A model generated the notes under the pieces. That model was not told the DNA's origin. It worked only from the letters and a program-made list of their open reading frames with translations, and ran no database searches. This document shows, one piece after another, positions 35,944-48,618 of a stretch of DNA of 64,000 bases. The DNA is from Ampelocalamus luodianensis (Eukaryota; Streptophyta; Magnoliopsida; Poales; Poaceae). The DNA lies in the NCBI GenBank assembly GCA_036346255.1, contig CM070639.1, positions 3,296,001 to 3,360,000 of the forward strand, written 5' to 3'. A program made the position numbers and the translations under genes. The stretch's first letter is position 1. Each line of letters starts with the position of its first letter.

Positions 35944-36299
35944 CTGTGGGAAGCTGTTGGACCCCAGGTTTGGAACTTAGAATCCTCTGTGTATATTTAT
36001 GTCTTTCCCTGAATCAGTAGATAGCACACACAGTTACATCATTAGTTCAAACCTCTGATGCGCCGATACGCCTCCCAGGCAGCGTACCGGTATCCCGATA
36101 TGTATCGGGTACGGATACGGCCCGATACGACCCCGATACGTATCGGGAAGTATCGGAATTCTTTTCATTTTTTAAAAAAATAAATAAATCCCCATTACAG
36201 CCCGATACACCCCGATACACCGATACGGCCCGGAAAGAAGCCCAGCCCAAGGCAAAAGATACCTAACCTTGCTCCATGCTCCCTCCCGTCTCCCGTGCG

Positions 36300-36565
36300 C
36301 AGTCGAGTGACCCGTGCGGCGTGCGCAGAGGCGGCGACCGGCGAGGCGGCGATCTTCGGCGCTCCCTCCTCCGCGCGACCGGCGAGGCGACCAACGATCG
36401 GCGGCGCTTCGGCGCTCCTCCTCCGCGCCACCTCCTCCACGCGACCGAGGCGGCGACCAGCGCTCGGCGGCCTTCAGCGCTCCCTCCTCCGTGCCACCTC
36501 CTCCGCGCGACCGGCGAGGCGGCGACCCCCTCCGCGCCACCTCCTCCGCAGCCAGCGGCTGGCGG
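36300..36565. repeat. GC-rich tandem repeats inside the hAT-like element
   Basis: Several diverged copies of a unit built from 'cggcgctccctcctccgcgc', 'gaccggcgaggcggcgacc' and 'cgccacctcctccgcgcgacc' run head to tail. They create long but meaningless ORFs in most frames. Confidence 0.75.
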
Positions 36566-36571
36566 GTCGAT

Positions 36572-39500
36572 TGTCGGGACCCCAGGTATGCAACCCCAAG
36601 ACCCTCTGTGCATCCTGAACTAGTTCTAGATCAGTAGCTAGCTCACACAGTTACAACATCGGTGTAATCACAACCATACAACAATATAACGATGAAGCGG
36701 ACAAATTAATATTACGTAGTAGAAAAAATGACCTTATGGTCAAGTCTTACAGAGTACGCCACACAGGGCTCAGCAACAAAATACAACTTGCAGCAGAAAC
36801 CAAAATATCTCGTGGAAGCCATTCGACATGCCCACAGACAATCGAGTGGAGGACGCGACCTAGTTCGCAAAGTCTTCAGGATACTCCTCTTCATAATACT
36901 CTGAATTCCCTGGTTCTTCTGTGGGGATTAATCACACAGGGCGCAAGCCGTGAGTACTTTGAATGTACTCAGCAAGTCATAGGGAAATGTATACAATTAT
37001 TATTCATGCGAGGCTAGACAATGATAGTTTTATGTTTACTTTTGCAGAAAACCACATTTAACAGTAAATACAGTAAGTAGATTAAAAGCATAATTTAAAA
37101 GATTAATACATAAATAATTCAGTTCTTTGAAACAAGAGATCAACCCAACCTCTACATCCAAACAATTCCCACATTTTTCATGAAAACATCTACCCCTTGC
37201 GTGAAATCTCCGGGCATGTCCATAACCGGGGACACGGCTATTCGAATAGTTTTTTTTACACTTTGCAGAGGTTGTACAGCTTTACCCACAAGACACGAAT
37301 TCTCTAGTTTGTCCGGCATATATCTATGTCACCGCTCACTACCTTGGGTAAGCGGTCTAGAGCACGTGACAAGGCCTTTACGAAGTTCTGCTTTGACTCG
37401 GTTCTGCTCGCTAAGGATTCGCCGTTACGGGCCCCCTCTTGCGCCATTCTCAACCCAAACAGAACCGACCCAAGACATTGCTAATTAGTTGGCCATGTCT
37501 ATCCCAGTCTAGACATGTGGTTGCACGGTGACCCAGATCAATGGTTCAAGGTTAAGTCCTTAGTTGGCTGCTCAGGCGAGACCAATCCACATCCCAATGT
37601 GCGTTACGGCACCCACACTAACTACCACCCACTCGCCCAAGCATAAAACATTTTTGGTTCAACCGGCTGAAGGACCACCCTAGTCCTGGCACACATCTTT
37701 TAACAGTAGTGGCGTTGCCACAGTTCCATAGCTCGTTAGGCAAGTTTATCATTGTTGGATTCAACCCCGGCCAAAGGACCACCCTAGTCCTGGCACACAA
37801 ATTTTAGTTATAGCGACAACAGATGTTGTGGCAACACGCAGGCCACACTTCGTATTAATCAGCAACACAGGCCGTTACTACACAAGCCACAAACCATGTG
37901 CGATGGGGTAAGAATAACATTTATTAACTCATGATTGAAACCAACGCAAGCTAAAGCATGTCTAAGCATTATACGCGCCCCATGTTGGTAGTGCAATAAT
38001 GTCCAACTAGAATTAACGCAACCTAGGGTGTCCAAGGTTTTATGTCATTCAAGAATACATGTCATTTGCAATTTATCAAGGAGTCATACATCAATTAGGC
38101 AATTATCTACTCCCGAAACCATTTAATATAAAACTAGCAATGCATATTTATATCAAACAATATAGTTTTATAAAGATGGATTCAATATAATCAAAGGTCT
38201 ATGACTTACCTTCGTTGAAGAGTTGAGGTGCTTCGGTCGTCAGGTCCGAGAAATCTTCCGAAATGCCCGTTTCTACACGTGCGAAAGGAGCAAAATAAAT
38301 AAAACAACTCCAAATAAATTCCAAATAAATACCAAAATAGTACTAACAGCACAAGGAGGATTTTAGATGAATTTAGAAATTTGAATCACTCGAATCGGAG
38401 TTCGAACGAAGAAGTTATGGCCTTCCGAAGATTGAAAAATCAACAAAAAGGGTTTTCCTGATTTTTGGAATTATTTTTGTGAAGGAAAAGGAAATTATGA
38501 CGTCAGCTGATGTCATCAGAGGGAATTTCGGCCAAAAGAAAAGAAAAGAAAAGAAATTGACATGTGGGGCCCACTGTCAATGAGAGGGTGCACGTGGACT
38601 GGGTCCACAGAACTTTGGAAAAGAGGGGGGCCTGGAGTGCCACGTGGGCTTCCACGTGGATGACCACGTAGGCCAGAGGGGGTAACGGGGCGCTGAGGTG
38701 GAGGCGAGGTGGCGGCCACGTCAGCGCGGCGGCGGCGGCGACAGTGGCTCGGGCGTGGTGCTCACCGTAGCGCCGTGGCGAGCTCGGCGGGTGGTACCGA
38801 AGCGAAGGGGGGAGGGCGAGGGTTCCAAGGCTCACCAAAACGATGACGGTTGCCGAAGAAACGGCCGGCGGCGACGACGAGAAGCGGCGGCGGCGGCGAC
38901 GGTCGAACGCGGCGGCGCGCACGGGGTTTCCGAGCTCGTGAGGCGCACGAGATGCCCCCGCATGCGGCGATGCCGACGGTGGAGGCGGCGGCTGAGGGCG
39001 CTCGGAGGTGGCGCTAGAGGCGGCGGCGACCTTCGGTGGCCGGCGGCTTCGAGCTCGAAATACGGCGAGCTCGGAGGGATAGAGGGGGAGTGAGATGGGG
39101 GAAACGAGAGAGGAGGGGGAGGCGTAGCCTAAGCTCCTTTTAAACGGCTCAGGGAGGCCCGGAGGAGGAGGAGGAGGGGGAAGGTGGTCGCTTCGGCCAT
39201 TAATAGCGGACGACGGCGTCGCGAAGCGGCGGGAAAAGGGAAAGCGGCGCGGAGTGCGGTGGAGGCGGGACGGACGGCGCAGCAGCGCTAGGGCGAGCGA
39301 GGAGGCGGCGGGGCGGCGGGATTTGCGCAAGCGCCAAGACGGCCCGACGCCGCGTGCGCGGCTCAGCGAGGAAGAAGGAGAGGAGGGAGAAGACCCTGAC
39401 AAGTGGGGCCCGCGCAGCAGAGAGAGGAGCGGGAGCGGGGAGGCGCGGTCGACAGCCGTCGATCCAGATCGGACGATGCCCAATCAAAGGGGGGAGAAGG

Positions 39501-40154
39501 TGCTGCAGGCCGGCGCGGGCCGTGCGAGGAGGAGGGGAGGTTGGGCCGAAGAGATTCGGCCCAAACCATTGAGGATTTTCAAAGGATTTTTTATTTTAGA
39601 AAAAAAACCAGAAAACGAAAACCCTTTTTAGAAAATAGCTACAGCCGTCCAAAAATTCTAGGAAAATTCACAGAAATCCCAAGAATTATATGGAACTTAA
39701 TAAAAATACTTTTAGCTATACTTTAGTTTTTAATTTTGCAAACAAAATAGATTTTAACTTCAAACCAAAGGAAAAACAAATTCTAAAATCTAGACAAAGC
39801 AAGAAAAGGCTTAAAATCCAAATAAAATCCAGAAAGGTCAGATAAACTAACTTTTTAATTTAATTGAGGTTGAATTAACTCAATTTAAATGGTTTTGTTT
39901 TCTAAATTTCAATTTAAGTTTTTGCAACTCAATAAACCAAATGGTTTTTTTTAGGTTTTGAAATCTTCAAAAAGACTCCGAGATAAACCAGAAGACAAAT
40001 AAAACAACTTTTATTTAGTTGGAGTTGGATTTACTCACATTAAATTGTTTTTTATTTATGAAATTTTAGTTTAAGCTTTACCAAAACAGGAAAAAGCAAA
40101 TGGTTATTTTTATTTTAAAAATTTTCAAAAACTCAGGAAATTTGGGATGTTACA
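36572..40154 (-). mobile_element. long solo LTR (3.6 kb) nested in the hAT-like element
   Basis: It begins TGTCGGGACCCCAGG, ends GGGATGTTACA, and is flanked by the perfect 5-bp duplication TCGAT (36567-36571, 40155-40159). It shares the CTATTCGAATAG block (about 37229) and the GC-rich second half (38690-39560) with the copies at 942 and 6275. It contains the CCTTCGTTGAAG block (38212) that recurs at about 63570. No internal coding, primer site or duplicated LTR was found. The 326-codon ORF on its minus strand is low-complexity Pro/Ser/Arg sequence from GC-rich DNA and is not a gene. Confidence 0.82.
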
Positions 40155-41078
40155 TCGATCCTCTCCAGCGGGCAGTGGCCGACGATGCTGCCTCCTCTCC
40201 AGCGTCGCCGCCTCCAACCATGTGCGTCCTCCTCTCTCAGATCTGGTGATTGAAGTGGGGGGTAGGCTAGTGGGAGGGCCGCGGGCGTGGCGCCGTGGGC
40301 CGCGACCATGCGCCGAAAGAGGAGGACTAGAGGAGGCGTGGCTGGAGCAAGACCAACGGAGCGGCCTTGGCGGCGCGACCAGTGGAGGCGGCTGGCGGGA
40401 GGAGGCCGAGGAGCCGAGGAGCGACAGAGAGCGAGTGAGAGAAAGAGAGGAGGTGAAGAGATAAGGGAGACCGAGGCGGTTTGGCCAGAAAAGGCATGTT
40501 GATGCGATTCTTTGTTGTTAGCAAGATACACTTGTTGCTGTTGTTAGCAAGATACACCGGTAAACCCTTGACTCAAACTTATCAAGTATCGTATTTTATA
40601 TTTTATACTATTTTTAATATATATATACATCTGTATCGCCGTATCGGGTTTTTTGGAGAAATGGGTTATCGCCGTATCCGTATCGCCGTACCGGTGCATC
40701 ATAGGTTCAAACATATATCACGAAAATGCAAGCTATTGCATAATACTAGACAAAACATAAATATACCTTACAACTTTTGACTTGCAGAATGACCGATCAA
40801 GCCAAATACTTTTAGAAAACAACAGCGGAAGAAGATTCAAGGCATAACACGTGGAACCCTCACAATATGCCCACCGGCAATCGACTGTGGGCTCGCGACC
40901 TAGTTCTTGGCTTTCTTGGTCTTCAGTCTTGATCAGCCTCCGTAATTACCCCCAAGGCAGGCCTACGACCAGGTCTTGGTCGAAGGTTGCAGTCGTGCAG
41001 TGCAAGGAAAACTGGTCGATGTCTACGACCAGGTGCCACCATGCTGCACTGAAGAGGGCGGTCCAAGCAGTCCAAGGC

Positions 41079-41104
41079 GTGAACAGTCCTCGGCGTGAAC
41101 AATA
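41079..41104. repeat. short GTGAACAGTCCTCGGY array, 3' LTR allele (about 1.6 units)
   Basis: The unit GTGAACAGTCCTCGGC is followed by a partial second copy. The same place in the 5' LTR (58325-58449) holds about eight units. Confidence 0.75.
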
Positions 41105-42735
41105 CTAGCAATTGTCCCTGTAGCCTTCTTATATGCTTAAGAGCTAAAAGAATGTAAATAACGAACATGAGTACACAACCATGCTCACGAGCCAACACAC
41201 GATGCAATTATCATAGATGCAAGGTTAGTCAAGGAAGTTTCAGAGTTCTTTTATTTGCCCAAAGCCATGTTTGAATTAGATTAAGTAATAGCAGATCATG
41301 AGACTTAGCATTTTATGAACACAAGCTTTATAAACTGAGTTTTTGTTGTAAATCCCTGGCCATTGAGTGGCTCCATCCACTTAATGCTCAGGCTATCCTG
41401 TATTTACCACTGGTCCCAGACCAGGCCTTTCCAAATCCCTAGGGTCCCACCCCATCCTTCCATTTCATCCACAATCGGTTTTTATAAAAAGGAAAGCTAT
41501 ATCAAGCGAGTTCTCAGCACCGCTCTTGACCGTGAGCACGATTATCTAGATAATTTTCTTACTCTGCAGAGTTCGCACGCTTTACCCACAAGAGATAATC
41601 GTCTTGATATATACACACGTTTCCTTAGACATGTGAATCAAGGGAGATTACCACAAGGCCTTTACAATGCTCAACCTCAACGCAACCCCATCCGCTACGC
41701 TAAGGTTTCCCCCGCCCGGAGCCATGCTCCCAGGAGGCCCCCTCTTGCGCCGTGCGGTTCCTGTGGCTTCGTTCTCCCCCCGACTATCTACCTGCATTCA
41801 ACCCACTGGCGAAGCCACGACGAGGCGAGCAAATTAGTTAGCCAGGTCGTACCCATTATAGACTTGTGGTCATACCGTTTTTACATGAGAGGTCATCACA
41901 AGATTCGGTCCTTAATTGACTTGGGCGGTACATCCACATACCAACATTCTCTCGCTGGTGCCGCCTAGCACCAGCCACTCTTTCCAGCCGCCCAAGTCGA
42001 AAACAGTTTTTCAAGTTTCATTTGTTTTAAAAATAACCATTTAGTCCAACATACCAGCCAGACTCCCAGCCTCGACTGCCCAAATCCAAGTTTTATGTTT
42101 TGAGTGAGTGTTGTCGGGCAATTTAATGCCCGCATAACAATGTATCTAAGCAAGGCTAAGCATGACACTTAGATACATACTTATTAACTAGTATGTAATC
42201 CATTAAATCTAGGGTGACAAAGGATAGTGTCCAAGTTCAAGGATTAGTAGTTTATATACAATTATTATTAAGGCATTAACTATGAGCTAGACAAATTTAG
42301 CTGTATAAAACATAGCAATGCAATTTCATAGATTAAAACAATATAATTGCAAAACGTAGGCGTAATATGATCAAAGTGTTCACTCGTCTTGCTCAATATT
42401 CTGATAAAGCTCTATATCCTGGTATTCGCCCTTCTCGATATCCTGGTAATAATTTCGCACAACGTCCTGATAATCATCATGTTCAATAGCCTGACCATCT
42501 TGATCTTGATAGGATTGTGGTCCCGTCACAGCGTCAGAGTCTAACTACGTAGACTACGATTAAATCCAAGAGCGACTGAAAACAACCAAATGAAATTCAA
42601 TAAGCCCAAATACATGCAATTAAACAAAACACTTCAAATGAGTGCAAACATATCTAACGACAACTCAACAGAACAACCAAGCCATATCCTTCAATATGGC
42701 GTGGAAGACTCCATGATCGACCAGGACTACACGTC

Positions 42736-44404
42736 AGTAAGCCTCATCGACTAGAGACTGGTCGTAGAAGGACTTACGACCAGGTGGTCGTAGAAAGACC
42801 AGGTGGTGGTCGTAGAAAGACCAGGTGGTGGTCGTAGAAAGGCTTACGACCACAGACTGATCGTAGGAGAACTTACGATTAGGGGACAGTCGTAGAAAAA
42901 GCTTACGACTAGGGACTAGTCGTAGAAGAGACAGTGGTCGTAGCACTACAGTGGTCGTAGGAGCTGCAGTGGCCGTAGAAGCTACAGGAATCGTAAAGCT
43001 ACAGTGGTCGGAGTTGTAGTGGTCGTAGAAGCTGCAGTGGTCGAGGAGCTGCAGTGGTTGTAGAAGCTACAGGAGTCGTAAAGCTATATTGGTCGTAGGA
43101 GTTGCAGTGGTCGGAGGTGCTGCAGTGGTCGTAGAAGCTGCAGTGGTCGAGGAGCTGTACTGGTCGTAGAAGCTACAGGAGTCGTAAAGCTATAGTGGTC
43201 GTAGGAGATGTAGTGGTCGTAGAAGCTACAGGAGTCGTAGATGCTACAGTGGTTGCAGCGCTACAGTGGTCGTGGCGGGGCTACATAGTCGTAGCCCCAG
43301 AGTGGTCGTAGTATCCAGTGTGTTCATAAGAGGAACACCCGAATGAAGCGGTAATCTGAGTCAATAAGTTGGCCGAGTCTTTTGGATCGTGGAAAGGTTC
43401 CAGGAGGTCGTGGCACAAGAATAGGCCCTGGTAGAGTTAGTGGGTGCGTGGAGTATAGGTCGTGTGGCCTTATGTGCAGGAGGCTTATTTAAGTCGGGTA
43501 TTTCCTGTTAAAGGAAATGAAGCACAATAGAGATTGAGTGATTCAATCCCAAGGAGTTTCCTCTCTGTGAATGGTTTCCAAGATAGAGAGGATTGAGCGA
43601 TTCAATCCCAACATGGAATACTTCAGATTAGAGCGGATAACACTATCCATAGGAACATTCCTCAATGGTTACCTAGATGGGAGAGATTACCTGGTTAGGT
43701 AATATTCTCATATATGCGTTCGGGTTACAAATGGTCCTTGAAGTTAAACTTTATTGATGGACTTGAGCACGTATATAACTTTATACATACGACAAGGTCT
43801 TAGACCAGAGCCTTAGACTAGTGTGATCGGAGTCTTAGTCTAGGGTGGTCAAAGGCACAGACTACTACGATCGAAGCAATCTGGTCGAAGCCATAAGCCA
43901 GTGTGGTCGAAGGCGTATACCAGAATGGTCGAACTAATCTGACCGAATTGAGTGGTCGGATCTTAGTGGTCGAACTGAGTGGTTGGGATACTGGTTGAAA
44001 CCGTGTGGTCGGGACATAATGGTCGAACTGTGTGGTCGAGGCACAGTGGTCAAAACTGTGTGGTCGAAAGGGTGGTCGAACTGTGTGGTCAAAACATAGT
44101 GGTCGAAGATTAGTCGAACTGTGGTCGTGGTCGTAGCGGACTGTGTAGTCGTAGCGCTATAGTACCCGTAGATGCTACAATACTCGTGGATGCTACAGTA
44201 CTCGTAAGTACTCGAATGTGCTGCAACACTCGTAGGTGCTATAGTACTCATAGGGCTAGAATGCTCGCGAATACTACAGTACTTGCAGCTGGTGCAGTAC
44301 TCCGTAGGGCCACAGTACTCGTAGTTGTTACGCGGTTGGAGGAAGTTCGACTAGGTGTAGTCGAAGGAGGTTCGACTACTTGCAGTTGAAGGAGGTTCGA
44401 CATG
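42736..44404. repeat. diverged minisatellite with GTCGTAG/CGAC core in the 3' LTR (part 1)
   Basis: A 19-22 bp unit such as GTGGTCGTAGAAGCTACAG is repeated dozens of times at 42736-43315. It reappears as GTGGTCGAACTGT-type units at 43795-44120 and CTCGTAGRTGCTACAGTA-type units at 44160-44330. About 43320-43790 is non-repetitive. The array is interrupted at 44411 by a solo LTR and resumes at 47563. Confidence 0.85.
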
Positions 44405-44410
44405 TGCAGT

Positions 44411-47400
44411 TGTAACATCCCAATTTTCAGAGCTTAAAAATCTTTTAATAGTTAGTAGGAAGAAAATTCATCATTTGGATTTTATTTGAATTTAATTTCA
44501 AAAGCTTAATATTGGACTTTACAATCAAAAACATTTAATGTGAATAATCCCAACATGAGCAATAGCCAAAACTATTTTATTTGGGATCTATGTGCTAAGA
44601 TATATTTTCTAGATTTTTCTAGAATTTTTCTGAGTTCATTTGCTATATTCTATTGCCCATTTGAATTTCTGGTATTTTCTAAATTAGAAAACCTATTTAA
44701 AATCTCAGAAAATCAATCGGGCCGAATTCCTTAACTCGGCCCATTCTCCTCCGCCGCCCAGTGCGCCCAGCCAACCGCCACAGCGCTTCGGACGCACGAC
44801 ATCGACATGCGCGGGCCCGCCTTTGCCTTTGCCCGTGACGGGTGGGCCGCCTTCTTCCTCGACCGTGGACGTACCGAGGTCGTCTCGCGCCGCTTCTTCC
44901 CCGAGTCCGACTTCGGCGCCGCCCGCCATTGGAGCTTTAGAAACCTCGTCCGACAACGGACTTTCCTAACTAAAACCTCCGGATTGTGTGCAAACTCTAT
45001 CTCTAACCTCACCGCGCGTGTCTGCACTCAATCGGATCGGAACGGACTTATCTCCGTTGCGTTTTCAACCGAGAAATCCCCAATTTAGGGATTCCTTATC
45101 CGGGCACCCGACCCTATAAATAGCTCCCCGAGGATCGCCAACACCTCGCAACCTGCAGCCGCCACCTCATCCTCCCGAGCCCTAGCGCCGCCGCACTGGA
45201 GTTCTAGGGTTTCGCCGCTCTGTTCTTCATCGTTTTCGCGCCGTCGGTCTGTCGAGCTCGCCGATCGCACCACCAAGATCGCACGAGCATAAGCAATCTC
45301 CCGTGCCGCCCACTTCGCCGAGCATCGCCGAACTCCGATCCAACAAAGAACCGGCCGCACTCCGCTTGAACCTCGCCGCCGCCATCTCGGGTGTCTCCGC
45401 CGCTCGTGAGTGTACCATCGGTTCGCAATAACAAGGGCTTCCGCTCGTACCATCGGACCTCGCCGAGCGCCGCTAGTCGCCGTTGCCGTGCGGTCGAGCG
45501 CCGTTTCCATTGTCGTCCACGCCACCGCCACTCGGCCGCGGCGCTGCGTGTCGTCTGCGCGGAGCCCCCGTCGGCCCACGCGTGCGTGGCCACACGGCAG
45601 CCCACCGACTCGAAGTCCGAGGCTCGGTGGACCTAGTCCACCGTGAGTTTAACTTCGACATGTGGGTCCCACATGTCGAGATTTTTTTATTATTTCTTTT
45701 AAATCTCGCGACGCCACCACAAGATTAAATCTGATTTTCCTTTAGGAAAATAATTCGATAAATTCATAAAATCTGATTTTCAAGATTTTATGTAATTTCA
45801 AACTTCCAAAGCTCATAACTTTTGCATCCTAACTCGATCGAGCCCATTCAAATTTCTAAATTTGTCTAAATTCAAGATCTATTTATCCGAGATTTTTATT
45901 TAATTTTTGGAGCTTGTTTTGCCTCTTTTATTTATTTGTTTTGTTTGTTTGTGTCTCGTTTGCGAGTAGACGTCGATTCGTCGGGGAATTTTGTGGAAGA
46001 AGGAGCACCCCAAGATCAAGACCAGTACATAGACCTTTTCCAAGGCAAGTCATACCTTTGATCATCTTGAACCCAGTTTTCAAATTACTTTGTGTTAAAT
46101 TATTGCATTCTACTTTAATTATTTATTTAAATACTTTGGGCATAGTTAATATCCAAATTGTTATCACACCTTGGCCTTGTATGTCATAATTCCTTGTCAC
46201 CCTAGATTGGTTATGAGTTGGTAATATCATAGCACCAACGTGGGTTGGTTAGATGCGAGTACAATTGCTTAGCCATGCCACGGGTCATCATCACATGTAG
46301 GTTGCAAATATTAATTATGACTAAGTGACTATGGAACTTCGTGTAAAACTGTGCTATGTGTTGTTACTTCGTGATGGCATGTGTTGCACTAAAACCAACT
46401 GGGTGGTAAAGGATTTAGACTGAGGCAAGTGGTGGAGATTGTGTGACATGGTGGTCTATGTGATGGGAATGATGGTCTTTGTGACTTAGTTAGAAAATGG
46501 AAGTCTTGCCTTGGTCAATTAAGGACTTAACTTTGTGCGCCATTGAACTGAGCCTTCAGACGACCACATGCCCGTATGAGACGGGCCTAACTTAGTAAGT
46601 TATGGATTCTCGGCATTGATGTTCGTGTGGATAGGTTAGTGTGTGACAAAGTGGAGGTGTGACTACTTGGTGGTTGCATCGCGGGGATTCGTCTTCCCCG
46701 TCCCGGCGGTGTGTGTTATACCAATTCTATGTGAGTGGTATAGCGGTTTGTAAGCACACCGGGAATGTCAATGTTTGAGTTGAAGCTTTGAACCGTTTTG
46801 TTACGATTGGTGCTTGCTACACTAGTTGTATCATGTGGGTAAAGTGTACAACCTCTCGCAGAGTGTTAATTGATCTATTCGAATAGCGCGTCATGATCAT
46901 GGACATGCTCGGGATTTCACACGAGGTAGTTTTTATAAAATGTTGGGATGGGAGCGTGTGACCTTAATCATATGGCTATGTGAAATAACTGCTTAGTTGT
47001 GTGTCTTTGTGGAAACAATCTGTTAAATTAATATTGTTTAATTGTTTTGAATTATGCTTTCAATCTATTATTCGTATTCAATTGCAAATGTTGCTTTTAT
47101 GCAAAAGAACCACTAAGCCTTTTTCTTTGGAATAAGTCGCATCTATACATTGCATTCTCGTGGTATGATTTGCGAGCACGGTTGTGTACTCACGCTTGTT
47201 GTAAAACTTGCGCCCAAACCTACTGAAGAGGAGGAGACTACGCCGCTTTTGAGGAAGAGTTCGTTGAAGGTCGATCGCTCGTTAAGGTCCGATCGATCGG
47301 TTGCTGTGGTGAATTGGTGGGATCTGTTTGGAGTTTTCCGTTCATTTCGCCGCTTTATTTCCTGTTAGCCCTGCGTGGCTTAATAAGTGTAAACTCGACC

Positions 47401-47562
47401 ATAAGGTCAAAACCCTTATTTGTTATTCAAACTAATCGTTTACTTTATTTATCTCTTGTGTGGATCGATATTTACCTGTGTTAACCCTGTGTGCACTAGC
47501 GTGATCCTGGACTAGTGCAGTATACATAGAGGGTTCCAGAATCGTAATTCTGGGTCCCGACA
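44411..47562 (+). mobile_element. long solo LTR (3.15 kb), plus sense, inserted in the minisatellite
   Basis: It begins TGTAACATCCCAATTTTCAG, ends GGGTCCCGACA, and is flanked by the perfect 5-bp duplication GCAGT (44406-44410, 47563-47567). Its termini are the reverse complement of the 36572-40154 copy, and its last ~670 bp match 1-678. A TATA-like stretch (CCTATAAATAGCTCC at about 45110) followed by a C-rich leader is visible in the GC-rich part, a plausible retrotransposon promoter. No gag or pol is present, and ORFs at 44700-45700 are GC-rich artefacts. Confidence 0.85.
45111..45118 (+). promoter_or_regulatory. probable LTR promoter TATA box
   Basis: CTATAAATAG lies in the sense strand of the solo LTR after a GC-rich stretch and before a CCGCC-rich leader. 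The placement is consistent with the U3/R boundary of an LTR. Confidence 0.5.
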
Positions 47563-48294
47563 GCAGTCGAAGGAAGTTTGACTACATGTGAAGACTACAC
47601 GATCACGTGGTCAGAAGATGGTTCGACTCGGTGTAGTCGAAAGAGAGGTACGACTAGGTGTAGTCGTAGTTACGACTGGGGGTGGTCGTAAGAGATACGG
47701 CTGGTGTAGTCGTGGTATAACTGGTGTAGTCGTGGAAGGCACGACTATGCATAGTCGAAGAAGGTTTACCTATACGTAGTCGAGGAAAATTCGACTATCT
47801 GATCGGAAAGAGGTTCGACTATGTGTAGTCGAAGAGGTACGACTACGCGTAGTCGGAAAAAGGGGGTACGACCCACTAGTCGGAAAGGGGACTAGCAGGT
47901 CCAAAGAAAGATACGACTATTCAACGTGGTCGCAAGAAGACTACAACGGCTCAACGTGGTCGTAGGAAGGCTACGACTACTCAATGTGGTCGTAGGAAGG
48001 ATACAAGAAGAATACAACTGCTTGTAGTCGGGGGGGATATGACTGGATGTAGTCGGAGGTGACACGACTACGTGTAGTCGGAAGTACGACTGGATGTAGT
48101 CGGAGGAGGTACGACTAGAAGTCGTTGGAGTTACAACTACCTGAAGTCAAAAAAGGGTTTGACTGCTTGCAGTCGAAAAAGGGTTCGACTCCCTGTAGTC
48201 GGAGGGGTCTAGTCGGAGGTGGTACGACTACGTGTAGTCGAAATAGTTTCGACTATGCGTGGTCGTAGAAGGCGCGACTGAAAGCAGTCGAAGG
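47563..48294. repeat. palindrome-rich minisatellite in the 3' LTR (part 2)
   Basis: Here the unit has become GGTTCGACTACGTGTAGTCGAAGA or similar. Most units contain the inverted repeat CGACTA-N4-TAGTCG (for example CGACTACGTGTAGTCG), so each can form a short hairpin. The array is interrupted by the copia element at 48295 and finishes at 53503-53775. Confidence 0.85.
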
Positions 48295-48618
48295 TGTTAG
48301 ACTATATGCATGAGTATGCATGTGTGCGTGTGTACACACGCACATGATCACGATGATCACGCACAGGATCACGTGTATCCCATTGATCACGCGTATCCCA
48401 TCAGACCTCCCTTCCTAATCTACCGGGTGTTTGTTTCCATAAACCAGTTGTTGAGATATGGAAGGGACACGTCTATATATGTAACCTCTGGTTCATCAAT
48501 CAATCTATTGCATGAGTTATCTCCGTTTTCATGGTATCAGAGCAGTCACTCTTGCGACCGCACCCTTCCGCAAACCCTAGCCTCCGGCATCTTCCCAGCC
48601 GCTACCCTCCCAACCGCC

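Larger units (their letters stand above)
36053..40704. mobile_element. hAT-like non-autonomous element inserted in the 3' LTR (split by a solo LTR)
   Basis: The ends are CTCTGATGCGCCGATACG and CGTACCGGTGCATCATAG, inverted repeats matching at 15 of 18 positions. It is flanked by the perfect 8-bp duplication GTTCAAAC (36045-36052, 40705-40712). Removing it restores the sequence seen in the other LTR copy at about 57950-57970, which proves the insertion. The subterminal regions are packed with CGTATCGG/CCGATACG motifs. Excluding the nested LTR it is about 1.07 kb with no transposase. Confidence 0.82.

Noticed and set aside
36263..36637. Overlapping Arg/Ala/Pro-rich ORFs in several frames
   Set aside because: They are produced by the GC-rich tandem repeat within the hAT-like element; no domain or codon bias was seen.
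38503..39483. 326-codon minus-strand ORF
   Set aside because: Pro/Ser/Arg/Ala-rich translation of the GC-rich half of a solo LTR, with equally long frames on the opposite strand and no domain. It is a base-composition artefact.
42736..48294. Centromeric or telomeric satellite
   Set aside because: Units are 19-24 bp, highly variable, and confined inside an LTR. No plant telomere motif (TTTAGGG) array and no ~150-180 bp satellite unit is present.
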